The notes: generated by a model not told the origin, from the letters alone. Numbered from the stretch's first letter, positions 17,912 through 26,339 are shown. The stretch: DNA of 35,075 bases from Parcubacteria group bacterium GW2011_GWA1_56_13 (GCA_001004905.1 LCRY01000002.1:343054-378128); one strand, 5' to 3'. Translations and numbers: made by a program.

Positions 17912-18080
17912 GTGGACGCCGTGTCGGAATTGGCGTCCCTGTAACCCTCAACGGATGAGGAGCAGCCGATGGACTACCGCTACGCGCCAGGGCAGGCACA
18001 GGGGGTCTGATTCCTTGGAGCGCGTGAATACCTCCCAAAGATGCACATTCGGGACCTTGCTTCGGCGGGTCCTTTTTTTT
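17912..18080 (+). ncRNA. Candidate structured ~165-nt ncRNA of unknown class
   Basis: Promoter upstream; 7-bp hairpin GGACGCC/GGCGTCC; alternative long helix GGAATTGGCGTCCCTGT/ACAGGGGGTCTGATTCC; hairpin CCTCA-ACGGA-TGAGG; UUCG-loop terminator with T8; no convincing coding frame. Confidence 0.55.
18051..18080 (+). terminator. Rho-independent terminator with UUCG tetraloop
   Basis: GGGACCTTGC-TTCG-GCGGGTCC followed by TTTTTTTT. Confidence 0.85.
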
Positions 18081-18217
18081 CAACAACCCGCATGCTATAG
18101 TGCGCCCGTTGCGTGCCGGAGAACTAGGGGCCAGCTAACCCTTGCGCCGCGTATCCCAAGCTTGTCGAAGGAAACGGTTCAAGTACTGCCCGCGAAAATC
18201 CGCACCACTTTTAATAT

Positions 18218-19393
18218 ATGTCCGAAGTGAAAGATGCGCTCGCCGGTGGCGGACCCGCCACCAGCGGGAAAGCCCTGCCTGCGCAGACAGGAGCCCCGAT
18301 ACCGACCATCCACGTCGCTGAAGGCCATCCGATGGCCTCCTTGGTTGACGCCATTCCGGCGCCGCCGGTGGCGGGTGACCTCGTCGAGGGCACCATCATC
18401 GCCATCAGCCGCGGACGCGTGTATATCGACCTGCCGCCGTTCGGGACCGGCCTCATTTACGGCCGCGAATACCTCAACGCCGCGGACGTCCTGCGCAAGG
18501 CGAATCAGGGTGACATCATCAGCGCGAAGGTCGTGGACCCGGCGGGCCGCGATGGCTATATCGAACTCTCCTTGAAAGAAGCACGGCAGGCGGCCATCTG
18601 GGGCGAAGCCGAGCGGGCTATCGTCGCACAGACGCCGTACTCGCTCACCGTCGAGGAAGCGAACAAGGGCGGACTTATCCTTTCATGGCAGGGCATTTCC
18701 GGATTCCTTCCCGCCTCGCAGCTCTCCAAAGAACATTACCCGCGCGTGCCGGAAGGCGACAAGGAGAAGATACTCGGCGAGCTCATGCGTCTTGTCGGGC
18801 ATCCGCTCTCGGTGCGCATCATTACCGCCGACGCGAAGGAGGGCAAACTTATATTCTCCGAACGCACGGGGAACGAAGCGGAAGAGAAAGCATCGCTTAT
18901 AGATAAGTACCAGGTCGGCGACGTCGTCGAGGGCGAGGTGACGGGCATCGTTGATTTCGGCGTCTTCGTGAAATTGGAGCCGGGGCTTGAGGGGCTCGTC
19001 CATATCAGCGAGCTCGACTGGGGCCTCGTGGAGGACCCGCATATGTTCTCTTCCGTCGGCGACAAAGTGAGAGTCAAAGTCATCGAGATAAAGGACGGCA
19101 AGATCTCGCTCTCCATCAAAGCGCTCAAGGAGAATCCATGGCACACCGCGGCCGAACGCTACAGCAAAGGCATGGAGGTGCCGGGGGTCGTCATTAAATA
19201 CAACAAGCATGGTGCGCTCGTCTCCATCGAGGAAGGCGTTGCCGGCCTCGTGCATGTGAGTGAATTCTCAACACCGGCGGAACTTCGCGAGACCCTGGAG
19301 CTCGGGAGGACGTACCCCTTCGTCATTTCCCTCTTTGAACCGAAGGAACAGCGCATGACGCTCACGTTCGCAGGCAAGAAAAGTAATCTATAG
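18218..19393 (+). CDS. rpsA: 30S ribosomal protein S1 (multiple S1 domains)
   Basis: Repeated S1 domains, e.g. GDVVEGEVTGIVDFGVFVKLEPGLEGLVHISELDWG and GMEVPGVVIKYNKHGALVSIEEGVAGLVHVSEFS. Confidence 0.93.
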   Translation: MSEVKDALAGGGPATSGKALPAQTGAPIPTIHVAEGHPMASLVDAIPAPPVAGDLVEGTIIAISRGRVYIDLPPFGTGLIYGREYLNAADVLRKANQGDIISAKVVDPAGRDGYIELSLKEARQAAIWGEAERAIVAQTPYSLTVEEANKGGLILSWQGISGFLPASQLSKEHYPRVPEGDKEKILGELMRLVGHPLSVRIITADAKEGKLIFSERTGNEAEEKASLIDKYQVGDVVEGEVTGIVDFGVFVKLEPGLEGLVHISELDWGLVEDPHMFSSVGDKVRVKVIEIKDGKISLSIKALKENPWHTAAERYSKGMEVPGVVIKYNKHGALVSIEEGVAGLVHVSEFSTPAELRETLELGRTYPFVISLFEPKEQRMTLTFAGKKSNL

Positions 19394-19408
19394 GTCAGGT
19401 ATGAACGA

Positions 19409-19438
19409 AATCACGCGGCGCCGAGGCACCGCGTGATT
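19409..19438. terminator. Possible bidirectional terminator between rpsA and a convergent ORF
   Basis: AATCACGCGG/CCGCGTGATT perfect 10-bp stem, 10-nt loop; weak T-tract. Confidence 0.5.
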
Positions 19439-19440
19439 CT

Positions 19441-19671
19441 TCATTCTGCTCCTACGCCGCCGTACGAGTCGATGGCCGCAATGCAGGCCGAGAGCTTGTC
19501 TCTCGTTTTCTGGTGCTCCGGTGCTTGTACTTGGTCGCTATCGAGATAGTCCTTCAACCTCTTTTTTAGCTCGGCCCTAACCCCACCGTCATGAGGAATC
19601 AGGAAATTCCCCTCGAGAAATTCTTTATCGAAATAGACGTTCGGAACTTTCAATGGGATCTGTTCGAACAT
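19441..19671 (-). CDS. Small hypothetical protein
   Basis: 76 aa; TACACT-N7-ATG promoter layout directly upstream. Confidence 0.5.
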   Translation of the reverse strand: MFEQIPLKVPNVYFDKEFLEGNFLIPHDGGVRAELKKRLKDYLDSDQVQAPEHQKTRDKLSACIAAIDSYGGVGAE

Positions 19672-19690
19672 GCTACAAAGTGTATCAGAA

Positions 19691-20290
19691 CTATTGGCGC
19701 GTGTTCGCGAATTGAGTGGCCGAACTGATACCTTCGGTCGCGAACAGGCGCAGGGCTTCGGCAGCCTTCTTGAATATCTTTTTCGCGGTCGCTTCCTCGC
19801 CGGGCTTCCACTTCCCTATCACTTGTTTAATCACTTTTTCTTCGCCCTGCACTTTTTTTGCCTGATTCTTTTTGCCCGGAGCAGAAATGCCGATGCGTAT
19901 TCTGGCGAAGTCCTGTGTCCTTGCTGCGCGCATGACGCTCTCGACCCCTTTGTGTCCGCCACTGCCGCGCCCGAATACCATCTTTATAGTGCCAAGCGGC
20001 AGGTCGAGGTCATCGTGGACGACCAGCAGGTTCTTCGCGGCTTTCGGCGACTTCACGAACGCGGCTGCCGCCTTCCCCGAGTTATTCATCATGGTCTCCG
20101 GCAAAACGAGCGTCACTGCCTCTTTCCCTATTCTTCCCGCGACGACGAGTGCGTTCGCTTTTTTATTGAAATCGAATTCTCCGAATCCCTCCTGCTTCGC
20201 AAGAAGCTCCACGGCGTTCCTTCCGGCGTTGTGCCGCGTCTTCTCGTATTCCTTCCCCGGATTCCCGAGCCCGACGATAATAAGTGCCAT
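19691..20290 (-). CDS. pth: Peptidyl-tRNA hydrolase
   Basis: MALIIVGLGNPGKEYEKTRHNAGRNAVELLA, PETMMNNSGKAA, LLVVHDDLDLPLGTIKM, GSGGHKGVESV, RIRIGI. Confidence 0.95.
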   Translation of the reverse strand: MALIIVGLGNPGKEYEKTRHNAGRNAVELLAKQEGFGEFDFNKKANALVVAGRIGKEAVTLVLPETMMNNSGKAAAAFVKSPKAAKNLLVVHDDLDLPLGTIKMVFGRGSGGHKGVESVMRAARTQDFARIRIGISAPGKKNQAKKVQGEEKVIKQVIGKWKPGEEATAKKIFKKAAEALRLFATEGISSATQFANTRQ

Positions 20291-20350
20291 GCGGAGAATG
20301 CTACCACGAATGAAACTTGCGCAGTTTCTACCTTTAAGTACAATGCCCCC

Positions 20351-20941
20351 ATGTCTGACACTTGGAAGGATCTTTTCAAAGATCTTTTCACACTCGCGCT
20401 CCTTATCGTCGTCGTGGTCATCCCGATCCGGGTCTTTGTCGTTTCGCCGTTCATCGTCGACGGCGATTCCATGCATCCCACGTTCGAAAATCTCGATTAC
20501 CTCATCATTGATGAACTTATCTACAATTTCAAGGCGCCTGAGCGCGGTGATATTATCGTCTTCCGTTATCCAGGCGACCCGTCCATTTTCTATATCAAGC
20601 GCATTATCGGGCTCCCCGGTGAAACGGTTTCCATCAATCGCGGCGCTGTGACTATTACTAACGCAGCCGGGGAAAAAATGACGCTCGATGAGCCGTACAT
20701 CGTGAACGAGGACGCGACGTATACTAAAAGCGTTTCGCTTCTCCCCGGAGAATATTTCGTCATGGGCGACAACCGTCCAAACTCTTCCGACAGCCGGGTT
20801 TGGGGACCGCTGCCAAAAAAGGACATTATCGGCCGCGCTGACCTGCGGCTTCTGCCCATATCGAAAGCTGCGTTCTTCCCCGGTACCGCGTCATACGCGA
20901 GCGACGACAACGAGGCCGCGACAATTCCCGCGGCACTATGA
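20351..20941 (+). CDS. lepB: Signal peptidase I
   Basis: VSPFIVDGDSMHPTFENLDYLII (catalytic Ser), RGDIIVFRYPGDPSIFYIKRIIGLPGE (Lys), YFVMGDNRPNSSDSRVWGPLP. Confidence 0.96.
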   Translation: MSDTWKDLFKDLFTLALLIVVVVIPIRVFVVSPFIVDGDSMHPTFENLDYLIIDELIYNFKAPERGDIIVFRYPGDPSIFYIKRIIGLPGETVSINRGAVTITNAAGEKMTLDEPYIVNEDATYTKSVSLLPGEYFVMGDNRPNSSDSRVWGPLPKKDIIGRADLRLLPISKAAFFPGTASYASDDNEAATIPAAL

Positions 20942-20984
20942 CCCACGCAATGCCATTCAGGGTCATAGTGAGTCATATCGAACT

Positions 20985-22130
20985 ATGACACGCGACACCA
21001 TCCCGGCCGAGGAACTGTTGCATAAGGCGCGCGCGATCGGCCAGTATTACGGATTTACACCGCTTTCGCACGTAACGTCTTCCGCGCGCGGAAGCGCCCG
21101 TTCGAAAGAGCGCTATCCGGACGCGGTCACCGCGCTCGCGCTCGATTCGGTCGCCGACACGGTCGCCAGCTTCTTGCGGCAATGCCAGAAAGCCGGGTGC
21201 ACGCCCACTACGCGGCAGCCGCTGTTCCTCTGGCATACGAATATCGCTCCCGGACGGCCCGCGCAGAAGCGCGCGGTCATCCAATTCCATGCGCTCGGCT
21301 CCGATCGCGCCATCGCGGACGCCGTCGTCATTCGCGCGCTCCTCGCGCTGGCGCGCGATCTCTTCCACGAAGAGCCGACGCTGCATATTAATTCGATGGG
21401 CGATAAGGAGACGCGGGCGCGTTACGCGCGGGAACTGGCGATTTTTTTCAAGAAGCGTTCGGAAACGCTTCCGGAGGAGTGCACGGAGCGTGCCAAGCAC
21501 GACGTCTTCCTTGCCGCCGAATTCGCCATCCTCCGCGAATGCGCGGAGGACCTTCCCGCACCGACCGAACATCTCTCGGACGCGAGCCGAAAACGCTTTG
21601 AAGACCTGCTCGAATATCTGGAAATGACAGAGACGCCCTATGGGCTCGCACGCACGCTCATCAGCCGCGGCTCGGTATGGAATGATACTTGTTTCGAGGT
21701 GCGTGTCGGCGGCAACCGTGTCGCATGGGGTTCGCGCTATAACGACCTCGCGCGCCATTTTTTCCCCAATGCTCCCTTCAGCGCGATCGGCGCGGTCTTC
21801 CAGGCGACGAGCGAAGGGAAGGTCGTGGTCAAGGCGAAATCCCCGCGTCTGCGATTTTCCTTCGTCCACATCGGCGATGAAGCGAAACGGCTTTCCATCC
21901 GCCTCGCCGAAGAGTTCAGGCGAGCCCACGTCTCGCTCGCGCAGGATATCGGTGTGGAATCGCTTACCGAACAGCTGCACCTCGCCGAACGGCGTAATAG
22001 TCCGTATCTCCTCATCATGGGGCGCAAAGAGGCGCTCGAACACACGGCGATATTGCGCAATCGCCAGACCCAGGAAGAGATCATTCTTCCGCTCAACGGT
22101 CTCGCCGAGCGCCTCAAATCGTTTGCGTAA
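20985..22130 (+). CDS. Histidyl-tRNA-synthetase-like paralog, catalytic motifs degenerate
   Basis: ALGSDRAIADAVVIRALLAL...LHINSMGDKETRARYARELAIFF..., AWGSRYNDLARHF, and a HisRS-type anticodon-binding domain (FVHIGDEAKRLSIRLAEEFRRAHVSLAQDIGVESLTEQLHLAERRNSPYLLIMGRKE). Confidence 0.75.
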   Translation: MTRDTIPAEELLHKARAIGQYYGFTPLSHVTSSARGSARSKERYPDAVTALALDSVADTVASFLRQCQKAGCTPTTRQPLFLWHTNIAPGRPAQKRAVIQFHALGSDRAIADAVVIRALLALARDLFHEEPTLHINSMGDKETRARYARELAIFFKKRSETLPEECTERAKHDVFLAAEFAILRECAEDLPAPTEHLSDASRKRFEDLLEYLEMTETPYGLARTLISRGSVWNDTCFEVRVGGNRVAWGSRYNDLARHFFPNAPFSAIGAVFQATSEGKVVVKAKSPRLRFSFVHIGDEAKRLSIRLAEEFRRAHVSLAQDIGVESLTEQLHLAERRNSPYLLIMGRKEALEHTAILRNRQTQEEIILPLNGLAERLKSFA

Positions 22131-22160
22131 GTCCGCGGAGATGTGGTAGAGTCCTCCCAC

Positions 22161-22433
22161 ATGACAGCAGGCACGAGAGTGGAAGTGCGCCGCGGAAAGA
22201 ACGAAAGTTCGACCGCGCTCATTCGCCGATTCACCCGCAGAGCGCAGGGGCTTGGTCTCGTGCGCGAAATGCGCGACCGGCGCTATTGGCAGCGTTCCAA
22301 GTCAAAGAACGTCGAACATAAGCGCGCGCTCATCTCGAAGGTCCGCCGCGAAAAATATAATGAGCTCGTGAAGCTCGGGAAGATCGACCCGGCGGCGAAA
22401 AGGGACTCCCGGGGTAGGGGCGGTAAGCGCTAG
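22161..22433 (+). CDS. rpsU: 30S ribosomal protein S21-like
   Basis: VEVRRGKNESSTALIRRFTRRAQGLGLVREMRDRRYWQRSKSKNVEHKR, basic, bS21 pattern. Confidence 0.75.
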   Translation: MTAGTRVEVRRGKNESSTALIRRFTRRAQGLGLVREMRDRRYWQRSKSKNVEHKRALISKVRREKYNELVKLGKIDPAAKRDSRGRGGKR

Positions 22434-22435
22434 GA

Positions 22436-22930
22436 ATGTCCGGCATTTCGATAAAAAATTTCACCCGCCGACATTCAAACGTGTGGGCGGATTTGCCGTT
22501 TGCGGCAGTGGCGAAGGAAATCCTTCCTGACTGGGACATTTCTCTTGTCTTTGCCGGGGCGACGCGCGCTCGCGCGCTCAACAAAAAACTGCGCGGCAAA
22601 ACATATGTTCCGAACGTGCTCTCGTATGTCGCGAACAAGAATAGCGCGGAAATCATCATATGCCCGAGCGAAGCGGGAAAACAGGCCCCCGACTTCCTGC
22701 TTCCCGCCTCCAGTTTCCTGCTCCTGCTCTTTATCCACGGCGCACTGCATATAAAGGGGTGGGCGCATGGTGCTAGGATGGAGAGATGCGAACGAGATTT
22801 GCTGGCGAAATTCCTGTCCGCGCCCACCGACGCGCTACACGCGGGTGCCCATGAGACGACGCATCGCCACCGGCATCGACATCGGGACGTACCAGGTAAA
22901 AATGGTCGTCGTCGAGGAGCTTTCCGATAA
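22436..22930 (+). CDS. ybeY: Endoribonuclease YbeY
   Basis: LSYVANKNSAEIIICPSEA...LFIHGALHIKGWAHGARME: HxxxHxxxxxH zinc motif. Confidence 0.85.
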   Translation: MSGISIKNFTRRHSNVWADLPFAAVAKEILPDWDISLVFAGATRARALNKKLRGKTYVPNVLSYVANKNSAEIIICPSEAGKQAPDFLLPASSFLLLLFIHGALHIKGWAHGARMERCERDLLAKFLSAPTDALHAGAHETTHRHRHRHRDVPGKNGRRRGAFR

Positions 22931-24011
22931 GCGCACAGGCGCGCGGCAGCTCCGTATCCTCGGTACCGGCCTCGCCGAGAGCAAGGGCCTGCGGCACGGC
23001 TACATCGTCAACAAGGAAGAAGTTTCAGCGAGCATTCAGAAGGCGAAAGAGGAGGCCGAATCGGTCGCCCGGGTGCCGATACGCACTGGCTTTCTGGCCG
23101 TGGGCGGCATATCGCTCGACGAGGCGCGCGCGACCGGCTCTGCCATCATCTCGCGCGCCGATCAAGAGATAACTATCCTGGACATCGAGCAGGCGGGCAA
23201 GATGGCGCGCGAAGCAGCAGCGCCGGGATTTCTCAACCGGCACGTGCTCCACAGCATTCCGCTCGAGTATCGCGTCGATGGTGCCAAAGTGCTCGGCGAT
23301 CCGCTCGGTATGCGGGGCGTCCGGCTCGAAGTCGATTACCTGTTCGTCACCTGCCTTGCCCAGCATGAGAACGTGCTTTCGCAGGCGGTCGAGGATGCGG
23401 ATATCGAGGTGATCGACCGGATGGCTTCCCCGCTCGCGGGCTCCTACGTATTGCTCGAAGGCGACCAAAAGATGAAAGGATGCGTGCTCGCGAACATCGG
23501 TTCGGAAACCATCTCCATCGTCGTCTATGACGAGGGCATTCCGGTCTCGGTCAAAGTATTTCCGATGGGCTCGAGCCACATCACGGACGATATCGCCTTG
23601 GGACTGCGCATCTCGCTCGAGGAAGCCGAGCGCGTGAAGATCGGCCGGCTCTCCGGAGCGATGTATCCGCGCAAGAAAGTGGAAACGCTCATCCAGAGCC
23701 GCCTTATGGACATGTTTGCGCTCATTGATAAGCACCTGAAATCGCTCGGGCGCCACGGCCCGCTGCCTGCCGGCATCATCATCTCGGGCGGCGGTGCGGG
23801 CGTGGGGTCCATCAGCGAGATCGCTCGGGGGTCCCTGAAACTCCCCGCACGGCTCGCGGAGTTCCGTCTTCCCGCCGATGCGAAGATTCGCGACGCGACA
23901 TGGGCGGTCGCATACGGCCTCGCTATCTGGGGGCTCACGGGCGACACGAACGCGCCGAAGAAGAGTATGGGCACGGTTATCGCGAAATTCTTCCAGCAAT
24001 TCCTTCCATAA
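22851..24011 (+). CDS. ftsA: Cell division protein FtsA
   Basis: MRRRIATGIDIGTYQVKMVVVEE, LADIEVIDRMASPLAGSYVLLEGDQKMKGCVLANIGSETISIVVYDEG, IIISGGGAGVGSISEIA. Start chosen in agreement with the actin-fold N-terminus. Confidence 0.92.
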   Translation: MRRRIATGIDIGTYQVKMVVVEELSDKRTGARQLRILGTGLAESKGLRHGYIVNKEEVSASIQKAKEEAESVARVPIRTGFLAVGGISLDEARATGSAIISRADQEITILDIEQAGKMAREAAAPGFLNRHVLHSIPLEYRVDGAKVLGDPLGMRGVRLEVDYLFVTCLAQHENVLSQAVEDADIEVIDRMASPLAGSYVLLEGDQKMKGCVLANIGSETISIVVYDEGIPVSVKVFPMGSSHITDDIALGLRISLEEAERVKIGRLSGAMYPRKKVETLIQSRLMDMFALIDKHLKSLGRHGPLPAGIIISGGGAGVGSISEIARGSLKLPARLAEFRLPADAKIRDATWAVAYGLAIWGLTGDTNAPKKSMGTVIAKFFQQFLP

Positions 24012-24094
24012 ATGACGAGCCGTATCCGCGGATTGTCAATATTTGCATATTGTTCCCTTCTGCTATCATAACGAACACATCATAATTTTCTTAT

Positions 24095-25321
24095 ATGTCC
24101 AAACGCATTGAGCCAGAGGTTGAGACGTTTGCACGGATTCGCGTCGTTGGTGTCGGGGGGTCTGGCAACAATGCGATCAATCACATGATCACGTCGAAGG
24201 TTCGGGGTGTCGAGTTCGTTGCCGTGAACTCCGATGCGCAGGATCTTCACCGCTCGCTCTCGCGCCGCAAGATCCACATCGGCAAGAATCTCACGCGCGG
24301 GCTGGGTACGGGCATGAATCCCGACCTCGGAAAACGCGCCGCCGAGGAGACGCGCCAGCACATTCAGGAGAGTTTGCAGGGATCCGACATGGTGTTCATC
24401 ACCTGCGGCATGGGCGGCGGCACGGGCACGGGCGCGGCGCCAATCGTCGCGAAGATCGCGAAAGAGGTCGGGGCGCTCGTCATCGCCATCGTCACCAAGC
24501 CTTTCGGATTCGAAGGCGCGCAGCGCAAGGAGATCGCCGAACGCGGTCTCGCCGACCTCAAGAAAGAAGTTGACGCGTACATCGTCATCCCCAACGACAA
24601 GCTGCTCGGTGTCGTCGAGCAGGCACTTTCGCTGAAGCAGGCCTTTGCGCTTTGTGATGAGGTCCTGCGCGAGGCGGTTGAGGGCGTGTCTGACATCATC
24701 CGCACCCCGGGCGACATCAACACCGACTTCAACGACATCAAGGCGGTCATGGAAGGCGCCGGCCCGACCCTGATGGGCATCGGCATCGCCGAGGGCGACG
24801 AGCGGGCGAAGGAGGCGGCGAAGCGCGCGGTCAATTCTCCGCTACTCGATATTTCCATCTCCGGCGCCAAGGGAATTCTCTGGGTCGTCGCGCACTCGGA
24901 CGATCTCGGCATCATGGAGGTGCACGAGGCCTCGAAGATCATCAGCGAGTCGGTGGACAAGAACGCCAAGATCATTTGGGGCGTGATGAAGGACAATAAG
25001 CTCAAGAAGGGACAGGTCCGCATTATCGTCATCGCCACCGGATTCCCCGAAAGCGCGGTGCACGCCTCCCACTCCGCAATGGAACGTTCTCTCTTCAGCA
25101 TGCCCGCGGAGAAACGCGAGGACGAGCGCGGGCGTATTTATCACGAAATGCTGAAGCGGGACGATAAGTCCGAGGCGAAGGAAGAAAAAGCCGCGCCGAT
25201 GCCAAAGGAAGACCCTATCGTGACCGCCATCCCCCACAAGCGCGAAGAGACCCCTCCCGCTCCGGAAGACGACGAGACCTGGGGCGCCATTCCGGCATTT
25301 TTGCGCAGACACAAGAAATAG
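24095..25321 (+). CDS. ftsZ: Cell division protein FtsZ
   Basis: IRVVGVGGSGNNAINHMI, MVFITCGMGGGTGTGAAPIVAKIAKE, NTDFNDIKAVMEGAG, C-terminal peptide AIPAFLRRHKK. Confidence 0.98.
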   Translation: MSKRIEPEVETFARIRVVGVGGSGNNAINHMITSKVRGVEFVAVNSDAQDLHRSLSRRKIHIGKNLTRGLGTGMNPDLGKRAAEETRQHIQESLQGSDMVFITCGMGGGTGTGAAPIVAKIAKEVGALVIAIVTKPFGFEGAQRKEIAERGLADLKKEVDAYIVIPNDKLLGVVEQALSLKQAFALCDEVLREAVEGVSDIIRTPGDINTDFNDIKAVMEGAGPTLMGIGIAEGDERAKEAAKRAVNSPLLDISISGAKGILWVVAHSDDLGIMEVHEASKIISESVDKNAKIIWGVMKDNKLKKGQVRIIVIATGFPESAVHASHSAMERSLFSMPAEKREDERGRIYHEMLKRDDKSEAKEEKAAPMPKEDPIVTAIPHKREETPPAPEDDETWGAIPAFLRRHKK

Positions 25322-25354
25322 GTGGTAGTGAGTAGTGTGTAGTAGAATACAAAG

Positions 25355-26278
25355 ATGTTTGATTTGATGATTATCGGCGGGGGGCCCGCCGGAGTGGCGG
25401 CTGGCGTGTATGCGGCGCGCAAACGATTAAAGACCGTGCTTATTGCCGAAGAGATCGGTGGGCAGTCCGTCGTCTCTGAGGGGATTGAGAATTGGATCGG
25501 GTCGCCGAAGGTACATGGGACTGAACTCGCGAAAATGTTCGCGGCTCACCTTGATACGGTAAAAGGCGATGTCGTCACGCTTGAGCTAGGTCAGCGCGTA
25601 ACTAAACTTGCAAAGATCGAGGGAGCTTTCAAAGCAACAACGAAAAACGGGTCGGGGTACCGTGCAAAGGCGGTGCTCGTCGCCTCGGGCGCCGGGCGGC
25701 GAAAACTCGATATTCCGGGAGCGGAAAAATTCGAGAACAAAGGCGTCACCTACTGCGCCTCCTGCGACGGCCCCCTTTTCGCGGGTCAGGACGTCGCGGT
25801 GGTCGGAGGCGGCAACGCCGGCTTTGAAACGGCGCTCCAGCTACTTGCGTATGCGAAGTCCGTCACGCTCATCCACAAGCATAAAGAATTCAAGGCCGAC
25901 CCGGTAACCGTCGAGAAGGCCCGAGCGCACCCGAACATGCGTGTCATTGCCCATGCGGAGCCGACTGAGATCATGGGCGATCAGTTCGTGACCGGCCTTA
26001 AGTATTTGGATAAGGATTCGGGAGAAGTGAAAGAGTTCGCCGTCTCCGGCGTGTTCGCCGAAGTTGGCGTCATCCCGAATACGAGCTTCGCCGAGGGGTT
26101 GCTCGAGCTTGATGCGATAAAACGCATCAAGGTGGACCCGCGCAATCAGCGTACGAGCGTTGACGGAATATGGGCCGCCGGGGACGCCACCGACGAGCTC
26201 TACCACCAGAACAACATCGCCGCAGGCGACGGCGTCAAGGCGCTCGAGGACATCTACCTCTGGGTCAAAAAGCATTAA
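25355..26278 (+). CDS. trxB: Thioredoxin-disulfide reductase-like FAD/NAD(P)H protein
   Basis: LMIIGGGPAGVAAGVYAARK, VTYCASCDGPLFAGQDVAVVGGGNAGFETAL (CxxC), DGIWAAGDATDE. Confidence 0.9.
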   Translation: MFDLMIIGGGPAGVAAGVYAARKRLKTVLIAEEIGGQSVVSEGIENWIGSPKVHGTELAKMFAAHLDTVKGDVVTLELGQRVTKLAKIEGAFKATTKNGSGYRAKAVLVASGAGRRKLDIPGAEKFENKGVTYCASCDGPLFAGQDVAVVGGGNAGFETALQLLAYAKSVTLIHKHKEFKADPVTVEKARAHPNMRVIAHAEPTEIMGDQFVTGLKYLDKDSGEVKEFAVSGVFAEVGVIPNTSFAEGLLELDAIKRIKVDPRNQRTSVDGIWAAGDATDELYHQNNIAAGDGVKALEDIYLWVKKH

Positions 26279-26283
26279 CTGTA

Positions 26284-26315
26284 TAAAAAATCAGGGCAGC
26301 GACGTGTCGCTGCCC
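26284..26315 (-). terminator. Terminator of the minus-strand 26340-26957 gene
   Basis: GGGCAGCGA/TCGCTGCCC 9-bp stem followed on the minus strand by TGATTTTTTAT. Confidence 0.8.
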
Positions 26316-26339
26316 GGTTAGGCATGTGCCCGAAGATTC

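Noticed and set aside
17912-18080. Calling the ncRNA SRP RNA, tmRNA or RNase P
   Set aside because: The diagnostic GGAAGGAAGCAGC, tag-peptide and P4 motifs were not found; left as unknown class.
19670-20350. Upstream in-frame extension of the lepB ORF (423-aa version)
   Set aside because: It covers the antisense of pth; the lepB N-terminus and TACAAT-N6-ATG support a start at 20351.
20973-22160. 395-aa minus-strand ORF
   Set aside because: Antisense of the HisRS-like gene, which carries the recognisable domain pattern.
23025-23999. 324-aa minus-strand ORF
   Set aside because: Antisense shadow of ftsA.
24364-25101. 245-aa minus-strand ORF
   Set aside because: Antisense shadow of ftsZ; low-complexity Ser/Ala composition.
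25322-25345. TAGTG-rich tandem-like stretch before trxB (ggtggtagtgagtagtgtgtagtag)
   Set aside because: Short, imperfect and unstructured; likely low-complexity spacer around the promoter.
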